Origin: Macrosoma leucophasiata
Taxonomy: Eukaryota > Arthropoda > Insecta > Lepidoptera > Hedylidae
DNA: 64,000 bases
Assembly (NCBI GenBank): GCA_036365455.1
Contig: JAWQUS010000023.1
Span: 2,232,001-2,296,000, forward strand
Direction: 5' to 3'
Shown here: one piece after another, positions 1 through 11,049 of the stretch
Numbering within the stretch: the first letter of the stretch is position 1
How the letters are laid out: each line of letters opens with the position of its first letter
Notes under the pieces: model-generated
Databases searched by the model: none
Told to the model about the DNA's origin: nothing
Seen by the model: only the letters and a program-made list of their open reading frames with translations
Program-made: the position numbers and the translations under genes

Positions 1-188
1 ACAGTTCAACAGAGCACTCGCCATTGTAGAGACGGGATAAAACGCAAAGACTCCCAATGTCTCTGCAGGCTCAGATGTTCGAGCCTGTCAGTAAGTCCTG
101 GGTCGTTAACAATACGAACGGCGCGTCTTTGTAGGGAGTCAAGTGGACCAAGTTGGTATTTCCTACATTGGAGCTCTACCACCAGCAA
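1..188 (-). pseudogene. LINE ORF2 C-terminal fragment running off the left edge
   Basis: Minus strand reads YQLGPLDSLQRRAVRIVNDP then GLTDRLEHLSLQR, the LDxxQRRAVRIV motif found near the C-terminus of Jockey/CR1-like LINE reverse transcriptases. The frame decays after RFIPSLQW. It begins with GCTGGTGGTAGAGCTCCA, the first bases of SINE-M, so this end is chimeric. Confidence 0.75.
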
Positions 189-192
189 ACTG

Positions 193-540
193 TTAACATA
201 CTATACAACTATTATTATCTGTGAAAGATCCGTTATACCAATGTGAATAAAAATGAAAATGTGTTGGTAAGTGTAGAAGTCGAGTACGGCTTCATCATCA
301 TCACTGGTCTTCGCGCGCACCATTTGCGCGACGCGGATGCAGCACCAGGCCATCCTCCTCTGCTGCAGCTTCTTCTGTCCTGCGGCTGCAGGACAGCGTT
401 TGAAACCCCCTTGGGGGCTGTGGTGGAGGAGCTAACGATAGCTGATATCGCTGATACCGATTCCGGAGGCTTCACCGATTTCGCAAATTCTTTTTGTGTT
501 GTATTTATAATTGTCCGGAGAAGGTTTCTATGAAAGAAAA
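193..540. other. GC-rich segment with open frames on both strands, unidentified
   Basis: 243-533 is unusually GC-rich for the window and open for 96 codons on + and 80 codons on -. The plus frame ends VVEELTIADIADTDSGGFTD...; no domain recognised. Could be a lost exon, part of a LINE, or noise. Confidence 0.25.
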
Positions 541-678
541 ATAAATTAATAAGCAGTTGCGCAAGAAATTTGAAATTTTAAGAAAGTTTAACGTCTATAT
601 TATTTTCTCTAATGTAAGCCTTATGGCGCTAGACTTAACGGTCAATGGTCAATTATCGTTTTTAACAGTTGGATCAGA

Positions 679-915
679 ACAGAGCTCTCGGGCGTAGGCA
701 CCACCGCATTACATATTATACTTGCCGCTAAATGGCAGTGTTCAGCACTATCGTGTTCCGGTAAGGTGGAAATGTACGGCCCTGTAATATTCGGCACAGA
801 GGCATAGTAGGCTTAGGCCTCAGGAGTGGCAACGCATCTGCATTTTGATCTCTGCAGTCGTCACTTAACATCAATGTGAACTGCACTACTTGTTTGCCAC
901 TTTAATTACATGAAA
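679..915 (+). mobile_element. SINE-M copy (family reference entry)
   Basis: Family: about 295 bp, head ACTGGTGGTAGAGCTCC, middle GTGTTCCGGTCAGGTGG, tail block CATCAATGTGAACTGCATGC, then TTACATAAA and poly(A). It looks homologous to the Metulj SINEs of Heliconius (from memory). The many copies in both orientations and the duplications found at some prove it is mobile. This copy lacks its first bases and has a deletion near the tail. Confidence 0.8.
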
Positions 916-1363
916 TAAAACAAATTACCAGTAACAATCTACATTGCAAACTCGCTAAACCGGGGCGGGTCGCCAGTAAAAAAAAAAAGTATTTTCTCAT
1001 TAAATTTGAATTAACCATCCATGCGTATGTAAGCCCAGGCAGCTAGATATAAATAACATCTAACTTCATCTAATGTCTTATTCAAGTCGACTTATTTAAG
1101 GGCCAATTTATTCAGTTCACCTGACCTTCCTGATTTCAATCAATTACGGATCGCATTTCGTGATCTTAAAGTATATTATTGAATGGATACGGAATTCGTA
1201 AAGTTAAAAGAGAATTATAGTGTAGGGTTAAACCGTCCGGCCTATGTCATAGGGATTTTGGGCCCAATAGAAATGACCCTTTGAATGAAATTATTCATGG
1301 TGTTAAAATTTAAACTATACATTTTGAGATGCCGTATTATTTAAAACCGCTTTGATGGTTTTT

Positions 1364-1484
1364 GTTTATGTAATGAAGGTGGCAAACAAGCATGCAGTTC
1401 ACATTGATGTTAAGTGATGACTGCTGCCTATAGACATCGAAAGACCAGAGGTCAAAATGCAGATGCGTTGCCACCTCTGATAGC
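1364..1484 (-). mobile_element. SINE-M, 5'-truncated
   Basis: Tail half only, ending at CCACCTCTGATAG. Confidence 0.75.
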
Positions 1485-1734
1485 CAGTGAGTTGAGTGAG
1501 TGATTGAGTGAGTTCTCTGAGAATGCGCGTATGGCGCCACCATACCATAATTTTTAAGCATTAAAATTTAAATAATCATTATATTTACAACCTAAATACT
1601 TAGACCTAGGTACCATAAATCATTGCATTTTACGAGCGCTGCGGTCTTCTATCACGAACGCTGTTCAGATTAACCGTTTGAAGAAACGGTTTTCAGGTTT
1701 TGCGCACTTAACACTTCACCCTATATAACAAAAG

Positions 1735-1925
1735 CTGGAGCCAACCCAATTATAAACACTAGTAATCGCCACTGGTGATATCTTAGCAGTTACGTATGTT
1801 TGAAGGCACCTAAGGAACCTCTGAATGGGATAAAGAGAGTGTTCTAACCGTGCACAAAATTTCATTGAAATCCGTCCAGTCGCTTAAGCGTGATTGAGCA
1901 ACAAATAAAGAAACAACCATATTTT
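1735..1925 (+). repeat. ACTAG-type interspersed repeat remnant
   Basis: Contains AAATTTCATTGAAATCCGTC and CAGTCGCTTAAGCGTGAT, the 'accompanying' motif of lepidopteran ACTAG...CGGCTTCG repeats. Confidence 0.45.
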
Positions 1926-1939
1926 CACATTTGTATTTT

Positions 1940-2490
1940 ATTTATTTTATTCATAAACCATTAACCATTAATGTTTTGTAAGTAATATAAAATCAGAGAT
2001 AAAACCTTAAAATCCTTCGCCGCAACAAGTCTAAATCGAAACCGTTTGTATTCTATGGCAAAATCTCAACAATTTTTCAGGTCTGTAGTCAGGCTCAGCC
2101 TTTACGATTTACGTTTTTAACATCAAAATTTATCTCAATATTTCAATCTACTGATACATTTTTTTTGTTGCTTGATAAGTTTTTATATAACGAGTATCGA
2201 AGTATCGAGTATTTTTAGTACAAACATAAAGATATCTCTGTAAATTATGGAAGGGGTTTAGGGTTTTCGGAAGTGCGAACAAGGCACTGGGGTCGAACCG
2301 AAGTAACATTGAACGCCGTCCCGGCTTTTACGTATCATAGACATACTTTACAATATTTACAACGACGCGTAACATTTATGCTTAATTAAGTTCCCTTTTT
2401 CACTTTTACTGCCGTTGTTTGAACAATGTTCTAAGGACTTAACAGTTTGAGTTAATATTTTACCTCTGCAGTGAAACTACTATGATATAG
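1940..2490. other. AT-rich, nothing recognised
   Basis: No coding, RNA or repeat signature found. Confidence 0.5.
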
Positions 2491-2493
2491 TGT

Positions 2494-2600
2494 TACCCTT
2501 ATTCATAAATGTATTTTAGCTAAAGTGTTGCTAATCTCTCCTTTGTTTTTTTCTATCCTGCTGACAAAGACAAAACATTCTATAGCTAAAACGTATCTAA
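2494..2600. repeat. Degraded (C)CCTTATTCATAA MITE
   Basis: ACCCTTATTCATAAATGTA then the interior found in 24951-25085; right end lost. Confidence 0.5.
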
Positions 2601-2724
2601 TGTAAGTATCTTGGCGATAAAATGTGAAATTCAAATGTTCGTAAATTGAAATATTTGTGTAAAGAATTTCATGTAATCTAATGTATTATGTGAATGATTA
2701 CATATTGACAAATTACATTTATTT

Positions 2725-3020
2725 AATTGTTTTATATTATTTCGCATTAACACATGCTTGTGAAATATATTTTATTTTTAAAGAAAATGGAAAGAAAAAT
2801 TTGACTTCAGGCGAGGCTCGAACTCGCGACCTACTGGGAATCTAGTCCAGCCGCTCTTCCAATTGAGCTACTGAAGCCCTGCCCGAATTGTCGAATTTTT
2901 CCTTCACATCTATTGCATTGCTTTATGGTAGCAGTAGCGCCATCTATTACCAACTATCGTTCGAGCCTCGCCTGAAGTCAAATTTTTCTTTCCATTTTCT
3001 TTAAAAATAAAATACATTTA
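2725..3020 (-). mobile_element. TIR element with tRNA-like core, copy C1
   Basis: Left end TTTTATATTATTTCGCATT; the tRNA-like core at 2804-2877 reads on the minus strand. The right side (2964-3002) mirrors the left arm including the first bases of the core. The outer right TIR is lost. Confidence 0.65.
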
Positions 3021-3024
3021 TTTA

Positions 3025-3590
3025 GATGTACATTTATATTAAAATTATTGTTATATGTGAAATGTTAAATATACAGTAATAGGACGAATTCTTAATCTAC
3101 ATTATATTGAATTGAAAGTTAAATAAATTTGAATGTAATATAATGTTATCTGTGTACAGGTTTAAGTTTATTGTATGCCTTTATTTCAACTTTTTGCTTA
3201 ATTCGTTTTACGAGTATGTTACGCTTCGGTGTAAGAGACAGCCATCGTTAATAGAGCCAACACTCGACCCGGCTCAGGAAATTACGTCTCGCTACACGAC
3301 CCCTACATACGACGTTCTAAACTCTTTCAACACTGTCTTATAGCTAAGCTTGGATATAGCCCATGGCTTCGCGACTCTTCTTAGATTCATCTATTTGAGC
3401 TTACAGGTAGCAATAGCAGTGAATAAATAGCACGCTGTGATTGTAGCATAATGAAGATTTATATTATCTAGTTAAATAAATAACAATTTAGGAATAAATA
3501 AAATAAAAAAAAATCGCTGCGTTCGTTTTAGTATGAAGAGTCAGATAGATTAGTGGCTTTAAATATAGACGTGGCAACCGAGCTGTACAT
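3025..3590. other. Unassigned AT-rich DNA
   Basis: A 66-codon open stretch (3143-3343) has no recognisable features. Confidence 0.5.
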
Positions 3591-3905
3591 TACTGAAATA
3601 TGACGGTCTGGTGTGTGATGGGTGACCGCTAGTGGCAAACTAAGAAATGCCATTTCCGTGCTTCGGAGGGCACCGGGCACCAGGCTTCGGTTAAGCCATC
3701 GGTCCCGGTTGCTGTCGATAGAAAGCAGTCGTTAAACTTGTCGGAGGTCTTATGGGCGATATAAAATCGGGCAGCGGGTTGGCTACTAAGCCGGATCTCC
3801 ACCAATGCGTATTGGCGCAGCGTGGTGGAGTAAGCTCCAGGCCTCCCCCCCAGAAAGGGAAGAAACTCGTGCCCAGCAGTGGGACGTATAACGGAATGCC
3901 ATTAT
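3590..3905 (+). mobile_element. 5S-SINE copy 1
   Basis: Begins in the 5S part, GATGGGTGACCGCTAGTGG at about 3619-3637, then TTTCCGTGCTTCGGAGGGC, GTCGGTCCCGGTTGCT and tail CCCAGCAGTGGGACGTATAA with GCCATTATT. An inserted GGCACCAGGCTTC lies near 3675. Confidence 0.8.
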
Positions 3906-3908
3906 TAA

Positions 3909-4188
3909 TGGAAGTGGCAAATAAGCATGCGGTTCACATTGATGTTAAGTGATTAGTGCAGAATAGTCTGCACTCATCATAAATACCTACAAAAAGACCA
4001 AGATCAAAATACAGATGTGTTACTACTCCTGAGGCCTAAGGTGTTGCTGGAAATCACAGGGCCGTACATTACCACATGACCGGAATACGATAGTGCTGAA
4101 CACTACCATTTAGCGGCAAGTATAGTAGGTAATGCGGTGGTGCCTATGCCCGCAATCTCCGTCACTGGAGCTCTACCACCAGTAAAAG
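3909..4188 (-). mobile_element. SINE-M, nearly full length
   Basis: Directly abuts the tail of a 5S-SINE; the boundary falls in ATTATTAATGG. Carries a small inverted insertion around 3955-3980 (GTGCAGAATAGTCTGCAC). Confidence 0.8.
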
Positions 4189-4189
4189 A

Positions 4190-4890
4190 TCCTATTTATT
4201 TCTGAAGAGAGTAAGACTTACTCTTCTTAGAAATCTGTGAGAATTAAAATAACATACGTGTTTTTACACTACTTTCTGCTTAAAAAAATATGCAGGGTTA
4301 AATATATCTAGGGCATAAATCGTCAAAGGTGAGTTAGGTACGTTAAGAGTAACAACTTTTGTTCTATGACTTTTGCCAAAACGCCGTACATCACAGGAAA
4401 AGAAATAAAATCGTTTCAAATTGGACTTCTATCAATTGTTAGCACTACGTTTCATAGGTAAATTTTTACAAAGGTACGTCAGCTGTTTACGTAACGTGAA
4501 GTTAAGAAGTATTAGAACTGCAAATTCTAATTATTATTTTTTGTATGGTAAAAAAAAAATTAAACATTGAATTAGAAAAAGATGTATAACAAAAGTGTTA
4601 GTCTTGATGAGTCAAAGTCTATTTAAGAATTATGCGCTAGATACAAGTAACCCTGTATATTCTGTTGGTTGACCACATTCTAAGACAGTGAATCGATTGT
4701 CGTCACAAGCCATGAGAATTGCCCGCACTAAGTTAACATGCAGGCAGCGTAACTGTCGTTTTTGGTCTTTGATTACCGATGCAGGATAAAGCTGTTTTGG
4801 TAAGGCTACACGCACGTATCTCTTGGCCGGTGTATAGACGAAGTAATTTGGGAAGTTTTGTTAAAAATTCCGACTAGTTTTTACATAAAT
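4190..4890. other. Unassigned
   Basis: A minus frame at 4630-4815 (VALPKQLYPASVIKDQKRQL) is open for 61 codons; no family recognised. Confidence 0.4.
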
Positions 4891-4893
4891 AAA

Positions 4894-5163
4894 ACGTAAC
4901 GTAACTTCACGCCTGTAATCCCCGAAGGGGCAGGCAGAGGTAAATGCATGCATTCAATCATACATGCAAACACCCACGATTTGCCGGTTACGTTTTGGCC
5001 CATGTAACAGGTGGCGAGTCTGTTGACATCTCCTGGCACATTACCAAACTCCGAGGTACTGAGAAACTTCCAGAAAATGGAAAAATTCCCAGTCCCCGAC
5101 CCTCGAACCCAGGATTCCAAGCATAGTAGTAGTGGCCTGTTGCCACTAGGCTACTGAGGCAGT
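4894..5163 (-). mobile_element. tRNA-derived SINE-A (family reference entry)
   Basis: Family about 300 bp. Head GCCTCGGTAGCCTAGTGG (A box) and GGTTCGATTCCCGGG (B box) are tRNA-like; the body holds CCATTTTCTGGAAATTTCCC, and it ends CTACCCCTTCGGGGATTACA then GTGAAGTTACG. In this copy the B box is damaged (CCTCGAACCCAGG on +). Confidence 0.85.
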
Positions 5164-5179
5164 TGTTGTTGCAGTGTTG

Positions 5180-5357
5180 TTTTTTTTTTTTTTTTATGTA
5201 ATAAAAGTGGCAAACAACCATGCAGTTCACATTGATGTTAAGTGATGACTGCAGCCTATAGATACCCATACAATGACCAGAGGTCAAAATGCAGATGCGC
5301 TGCCACTCCTGAGGCCTAAGGTGTTATGGCCTCTGTGCCTGAAATTACAGGGCCGTA
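5180..5357 (-). mobile_element. SINE-M, 5'-truncated
   Basis: Poly(T) start to GGGCCGTACG, then unrelated DNA. Inserted just beside SINE-A 4894-5163. Confidence 0.8.
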
Positions 5358-5583
5358 CGTATGTTTGACATAAATATATTTTTAATCGGAGTAGGTTCAA
5401 GCTTACCAAGTGTAAGCTACAATATCAAAATAACAGGATTATTTTGATGATTTCAACGTATTTAAGTAACCCTAGAAGTGCCCTAGAATCAAGCGGTCGT
5501 CACATGCCCGGATTGCCATAATGATATTTTAATGTGGTAACCCAAAATAACTTTCTCAAGTGAAATAATTTTATTTCATAAAT

Positions 5584-5850
5584 AATGGTAACCCATTATA
5601 CGTCCCACTGCTGGGCACGAGTCTCTCCCCTTTTTGGGGGGAGGCCTGGAGCTTAATCCACCACGCTGCTCCAATGCGGATTGGTGGAGGTGGGTGGGTT
5701 AGTGGCCAACCCACTGTCGGATGTTTTCAAACCGCCCATTAGGCCTCCGACAAGGTTTAACGACTGCTATCCATCGATAGCAACGTAGTGCTTAACCGAG
5801 CAGATCGCTTACGATCTACACCAGCCGCTGGGCCATGCGCGCTTCTTTAT
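5584..5850 (-). mobile_element. 5S-SINE copy 2, internal deletion
   Basis: On the minus strand the head GCATGGCCCAGCGGCTGG and CGGTTAAGCACTACG are kept, then it jumps to GTTGCTATCGATGGATAGC, losing the rest of the 5S segment. Confidence 0.8.
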
Positions 5851-6329
5851 TTCATATTTGGTGAATAATCAAATACTTAATATCTGAATAAAATCTTTAA
5901 TTCTGAAGACACTGGCAAAGTGTAACAATTAAAAAAAAAACTTCTATCCTCTAGTGGTAGTAGGCCACTACTGCTAACTAATTACTCTACTCCTGAGAAG
6001 AAAATCCTGAATTGGAACTTGAAGCCAAAAAATAAGGCTTCAAAACAATAATAAACTGACGAAGAAAGCAGTTATCAGATTAAGAAAAATACATGAAAGT
6101 AAGTCACGGATAAAAGCTACCTAATATTTATGTTTTATTGTTCAATGTGTATATATTTAGAAAACACAAAAGATGAAGAGGATATTGTGTTATCGTCGTT
6201 GTATACGTCATAAACAGGCTATTTAGTAGATAAAAGGAAGGTTGAACCTATGAAAAGGAAGTGGGTGCTTATAACAAAGAAAATATGTGGAATTTTTAAG
6301 AGAATAAATAAGTAGATCATATTATGATA

Positions 6330-6778
6330 TGTTCTTAGGTTTCCGCGAGCTACACTCATTGAAATAAAACTATTTTTACGGATTTATCTCGCGTATATTA
6401 AACTAAAATGATTTTTAAAATCAACCCGACCTTTCGGTTGCTTTTCAGCTTCCGTGCTCCCGGGCAGACTGAGGTGACATTTGTCTGACAGAAGTTTGAA
6501 AAAATTATATGTAGCTACCTCCGTCGATTTCGTAAACGCCTTGCGTAGCGTTCAGGATTAACACAATAATTACTTATGGTATCTTGAGGTCTTGCAGACT
6601 GCTGCGGCTGGGATTTGATCTTGCTAAGTATGTTACCTCACTGTTTGCAAACGCCTTGCGTAGCGTTCAGGGTTAACACAGAACATCGGATTTGATGTTA
6701 AATAATCATTCAAGTTTAATATTCGCCAGATAAATCCGAAAATTAGTTTTATTTCAATAAGTAGATCCTTTTTATTTT
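6330..6778 (-). mobile_element. Truncated Penelope-like copy with inverted ends
   Basis: On the minus strand: an inverted piece of the terminal repeat (ATTGAAATAAAACTAATTTT at the 6778 side), the last codons of the ORF (NPERYARRLRNR) and the whole 3' region to about 6330. The two ends are inverted copies of about 46 bp, a configuration usual for Penelope insertions. A short segment with AACGCTACGCAAGGCGTTT appears twice (around 6530-6555 and 6645-6675). Confidence 0.75.
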
Positions 6779-6934
6779 CAACTAGATTCTACTAGTGACT
6801 TTGTTTGCATACAATTTACGTTCCCGAGAAATTTAAAGAAATCGTCTATTAAGTTTGGCTACAACGGCCTATCTCAACGGAGACTAGCCAACTGCGCGGG
6901 AGCTATTATCGTGCACATGTTTATGCGCAAACAA

Positions 6935-7231
6935 GGTTTTTTTTTTTTTTTTATGTAATAAAAGTGGCAAACAAGCATGCAGTTCACATTGATGTTAAGT
7001 GATGACTGCAGCCTATAGACACCCACACAATGACCAGAGGTCAAAATGCAGATGCGCTGTCACTCCTGAGGCATTAGGTGATATGCCTCTGTGCCTGAAA
7101 TAACAGGGCCGTACATTACCACCTGACCGGAACACGATAGTGCTGAACACTACCATTTAGCGGCAAGTATATTAGGTAATGCGGTGGTGCCTACGCCCGC
7201 GAGCTCCGTCACTGGAACTCTACCACCAGTG
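6935..7231 (-). mobile_element. SINE-M, full length
   Basis: Complete from poly(T) to CTCTACCACCAGT. Lies head-on against the Bm1-like SINE that follows. Confidence 0.85.
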
Positions 7232-7235
7232 CACT

Positions 7236-7486
7236 CTCTACTCGTATTCCTTCACTCTCAAAGCCCGATGGGATGACAATCCGACACCACCGCAAAGAGA
7301 TCGGGCACAAGACTGGCGGCTTAACGTGCTCTCCGAGGCACGACCAGACTCTGGGCCTCTACTTGGAATTTCCTCAAAGAAAAAACCCAATTACAGATTT
7401 TTCTGACCCAAGACCTCAGGCTTCAATATCGCGATTGCGACCACTGAGCCAACGAAGCAGTCAAATTCAGAACAAATGTTGTTGGA
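7236..7486 (-). mobile_element. Bm1-like tRNA-derived SINE
   Basis: Minus strand head GACTGCTTCGTTGGCTCAG then GAGGTCTTGGGTCAG (diverged B box), body CTCGGAGAGCACGTTAAGCC and CGGATTGTCATCCCATCGGG. This is a SINE type widespread in Lepidoptera as I recall it. Confidence 0.75.
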
Positions 7487-7539
7487 ATTGATGTAGAGAG
7501 GCTTCCTGCAAGAGGTGATGCGCTATTTTACCCTGGTAG

Positions 7540-7804
7540 AGCTCCAGTGACTGAGCTCGGGAGCGTAGGCACCACCGCATTACCTTATATTATTATACTT
7601 GCCGCTAAACGGTTCATCACTATCGTGTTCCGATCAGGTGGATCGGAACACGATAGTCGGAAAGAACAGCCCTGTAATTTCCAGCACAGAGGCATTACAC
7701 CTTAGGCAGCAGGAGTGGTAACGAATCTGATTTTTGACCTTGGTCTTTAGGTGGGTGTCTATAGACTGCAGGCATCGCTTGTTGGCCTCTTCCATTAAAA
7801 AAAA
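7540..7804 (+). mobile_element. SINE-M with internal inverted duplication
   Basis: Where sister copies read GGTCAGGTGGTAATGTACGG this one contains a perfect hairpin (7619-7657). The tail is shortened after CTGCAGGCATC. Confidence 0.8.
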
Positions 7805-8110
7805 CTCAACCGATCATTTCGGCCCACCCACATGTCAATACGCCCTAACATTAGGAAACATCGTAGTACGGTCAGTTACATTCAATAAATACAAATGTTA
7901 CGGTTTAACTCCTAAATGGCCGCGTAACGGCTGGATATTGAAACATATCGGTTTTTTTATTGACGTATTTTTACTGATAGGAACAATTTTACTGGTCACA
8001 TAAAATGTATGCGATGTTAGGGTGTTCAGGTAATAGGTCAGTTATGGTAAATAATGTGTTTGAACGCATAAAATCATTTTCAAATAATGTACTTTTTACT
8101 TTTTGAGCTT

Positions 8111-8139
8111 TGTATCCTACGTACTGTACGTAGGATACA
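8111..8139. repeat. Perfect 14-bp hairpin, 1-base loop
   Basis: TGTATCCTACGTAC, T, inverse. Confidence 0.92.
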
Positions 8140-8145
8140 GAAAGG

Positions 8146-8394
8146 TTTTTTTTAAGTAATGGAATTGGTAAACAAGCATGCAGTTCACATTGATGTTAAT
8201 CAATCAATCAATCAATCATGTATTTATTTGCATAAAATGTAGGTAAATTACAGAAGTTGACAGAGATCATTTGTGGCCTTATACATTTTGTCGAAAAAAC
8301 GAAGTGCAAATTTTGTGATAAACAGTAATATTTGACAGGTAATGCGATGGTGCCTACGCCCGCGAGCTCCGTCACTAGAGCTCTTCCACCAATA
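8146..8394 (-). mobile_element. SINE-M interrupted by a LINE tail
   Basis: Tail block at 8146-8197, head block at 8335-8394; the 137 bp between them is a LINE 3' end. The head is mutated (CTCTTCCACCAATA). Confidence 0.75.
8198..8334 (-). mobile_element. LINE 3' end with (GATT)n tail
   Basis: Starts with five AATC units on +, i.e. a (GATT)n tail on the element's own strand, followed by 3'UTR-like sequence. No coding remains. Confidence 0.55.
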
Positions 8395-8440
8395 AAGTGG
8401 CTCTATTATGAAGGATCAAGCAAGCAATGGAGACAGCAAT

Positions 8441-8915
8441 TTTTTTATTGTAAGGAAGGTGGAAAAAAAGCATGCAGCTCACATTGCTGTTAAGTGATGA
8501 CTGCAGCCTATAGACATCTAGGGAAAAGCCAGAGATCAAAATGCAGATGCGTTGCCACCCCTGAGGCCTCTGTTGTTATGAATCAGAATCAGAATCAGAA
8601 ACTCATTTATTCATTTAGGGTGACAGGCACCTCTTATGACACGTCAAAAACAAATAAAATAAATTAAAGCGAATAACAATTGATATACATGTCCAACAAG
8701 ATAAAAAATATATGTAAAGTCAAAAATATCACTAAGATAAAACTAAATGTCATAAACTAATGTAAAAAGTATATCAGTAGAATGTCTCTTTTCCCCTTTA
8801 CATATGGCCCTGTAGTACTTATTTCGGGGCCATATATTACCATCTAACTGGAACACGATAGTGCTGAACACTACAATTTAGCGGTACATAAATTAGGTAA
8901 TGCTATGTTAGGTAA
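8441..8915 (-). mobile_element. SINE-M (old subfamily) split by a LINE tail
   Basis: 8441-8578 holds the tail side and 8809-8915 the head side (ACCATCTAACTGGAACACG). Diverged subfamily. Confidence 0.7.
8579..8808 (-). mobile_element. LINE 3'UTR with (GATTCT)n tail
   Basis: Begins GAATCAGAATCAGAATCAG on +, then ACTCATTTATTCATTTAGGG. The same 230 bp occurs at 40257-40480 (-) and 41940-42205 (+). Confidence 0.75.
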
Positions 8916-8934
8916 TAGGAATGATTGCCGGGTC

Positions 8935-9176
8935 GGCGGGTATCATAGATAACGATATGTATTTTATCTGTGGTTTTATTGAGATTTTCACATTTTCTGG
9001 AAGTTTTCCAGTACCTCGGAGTTAATATGCCCGAAGATTTCAACACGCTCGCCACCTGTTACATGGGTCAAAACGTTACGGCGGATTGTGGGTTTTGGGT
9101 TTGTATGTATGCTGAATGCATGCCTTTACCTCTGCCTATCCCTAGAATAACAGGGTGTACTTCACGTTACTTTTTA
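8935..9176 (+). mobile_element. SINE-A, tRNA head lost
   Basis: From AACGATATG...TATCTGTGG through ACTTCACGTTACTTTTT; diverged. Confidence 0.75.
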
Positions 9177-9179
9177 ATA

Positions 9180-10220
9180 TCACATTAAAAATATCTAACG
9201 TCAACGTACCAGTAATTTAGGTACATAGTGTAAGTTAATGTTGTACTATCGAATATTGCTGGATAAGGTCCTGGAATAAATTATGGAATTTACGTGAGCC
9301 TCGCTGATAACATGGTTTTGTGGAACCCTTTCATAGATTATGAGGGTCGATGAAGGCACGTAGATGTGCAATTGGGTAAATAAAACAATTTATTTTATAT
9401 GGTATCCCCGGGTTTGCTCCAATTTATAAGTGATATAGGATTTTTTCATGTACCTACGAACTTACCTAATGACGGAAAAGTGGATACTATTTTGTAGCCT
9501 GTCTGAATGTTTGTTTTATTCTGTTGATTAATTGATACATAGAATAGAGAACAACTTGAAATAGTAGATTGTGTGTGTATGATGTAGACTCAAAGTTCTT
9601 TGAATGAAGTTATTATTTTGTCTTTGAACTTGTTCAATGAAAGCAGTTTCTTTTTATATTAGTTTAGATATATAATTTAAGAAAGAAGATATTCGGAGAT
9701 CGAAGAGTCATAGAGCCTACGGTCTACCTACAGCTACCATAAAAACTACACATTTTTGTTTGTTTTTTTTTTCACTTAAAAAGATTTTCTTAGGCAATAG
9801 AGTTATCTAAGTACATTAAATATATTTTGACTGTAATATTTTGTACATAATGAATGCAGCTTTGAAATCGCAGATAAATACTCATATTATTATGTATTCA
9901 TCTGCGATGAATATCTAATATTATTATGCAATACCCGGTATATTTGGTACATATCTCAAAATTGCATCATAATTTTGCTTCTGAGAGACAACATGGACTA
10001 GGTTCTAAACTCCATCTATCATTTCTGATCTACACGTGATACATGTGTAAATGAGATTAGGGGCGAGTATCCGACCGGTCACCGTATGATGTGCGGTAGT
10101 TTCTGCTAGGCCAGTAACATGATTATATGATAGGGAAAATGTGTTTTTCTTGTAAGCGGCAGCGTGTACGGATTCATTTTATTTTTTTTTATACCAATAC
10201 ACTGCTGTCCCTGAAGGATG
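9180..10220. other. Longest stretch without recognisable repeat in the left half
   Basis: AT-rich. A small imperfect palindrome CGCAGATAAATAC/GTATTCATCTGCG at 9868-9904. Confidence 0.5.
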
Positions 10221-10224
10221 ACGC

Positions 10225-10389
10225 AGCGCTATTGTGTCGCAGTCAGGTGGTTATATACGGCTCTATTATTTCTGGCACATAGGTAATAGGAGATTTAAAT
10301 ACACTTCTCTGATCTCTATGTAGATGTTTTTAGGCTAACCATCAATGTGAACTGAATGTTTGTTTGCTACTTCATGACATAAAAAAAAT
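10225..10389 (+). mobile_element. SINE-M, degraded
   Basis: Recognisable by GTCAGGTGGTTATATACGG and CATCAATGTGAACTGAATG plus TACTTCATGACATAAAAA. Many substitutions; old. Confidence 0.6.
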
Positions 10390-10639
10390 GTTTCTCGTTC
10401 TGGTTCTGGTAAGAAAAAACGCAAAAATTCCTTCGTTGACCACTACTATCTGCCTTCTCTCTTCAGCAAAAATAATCAAAAGCTATTATAATGGTATTTA
10501 TTAATTATTATTAGCTTTTGAAAGGGACGCTAATCCGGTACCTGAATTCATTCCAAAGAATAAATATGTCAAATAATACTTTGAATTGTTTTAATTTCAA
10601 TTTTCAACATCAATTTGTTTTGTGCATTATAAAATAGAA

Positions 10640-10703
10640 TATGAATGCAGATGCGCTCCTGAGCCCTAAGCTGCTATGCCTCTGTGCCGACAATTACGAG
10701 TTA
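10640..10703 (-). mobile_element. SINE-M fragment
   Basis: Only the central ATGCAGATGCG...TGCCTCTGTGCCG part. Confidence 0.55.
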
Positions 10704-11049
10704 AAGCATTACACTCGATAAGTAATTTACGGCTCTATCCCGTACATTATATCGAGTACCTATATTTAATAGAAATTGATGAGAAGAAAATAAATATGTT
10801 AATAATTAGTCGCTCCTGCTATGAACGCGGCCACAGCGTTTTTGGCTAACTACAGAAATACAGTGTAATCCTTAATTTCCTCTTAATTAACTCGCAGAAT
10901 ATTATATTTCAGTGTTTAATCTTTTAGTTTGTTGCGATGATATACAAAAGGGTATGTAATTTATACATATAATGTATGCAGTATTTAACTTTATTTGTTG
11001 TTTGTTCGTCCAGTTTGAGAAGGATATTATTATGCACTTTATTATATTT

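Noticed and set aside
4988..5287. 99-codon frame across 5.0-5.3 kb
   Set aside because: Runs through SINE-A and SINE-M; translations of these SINEs recur at many loci and mean nothing.
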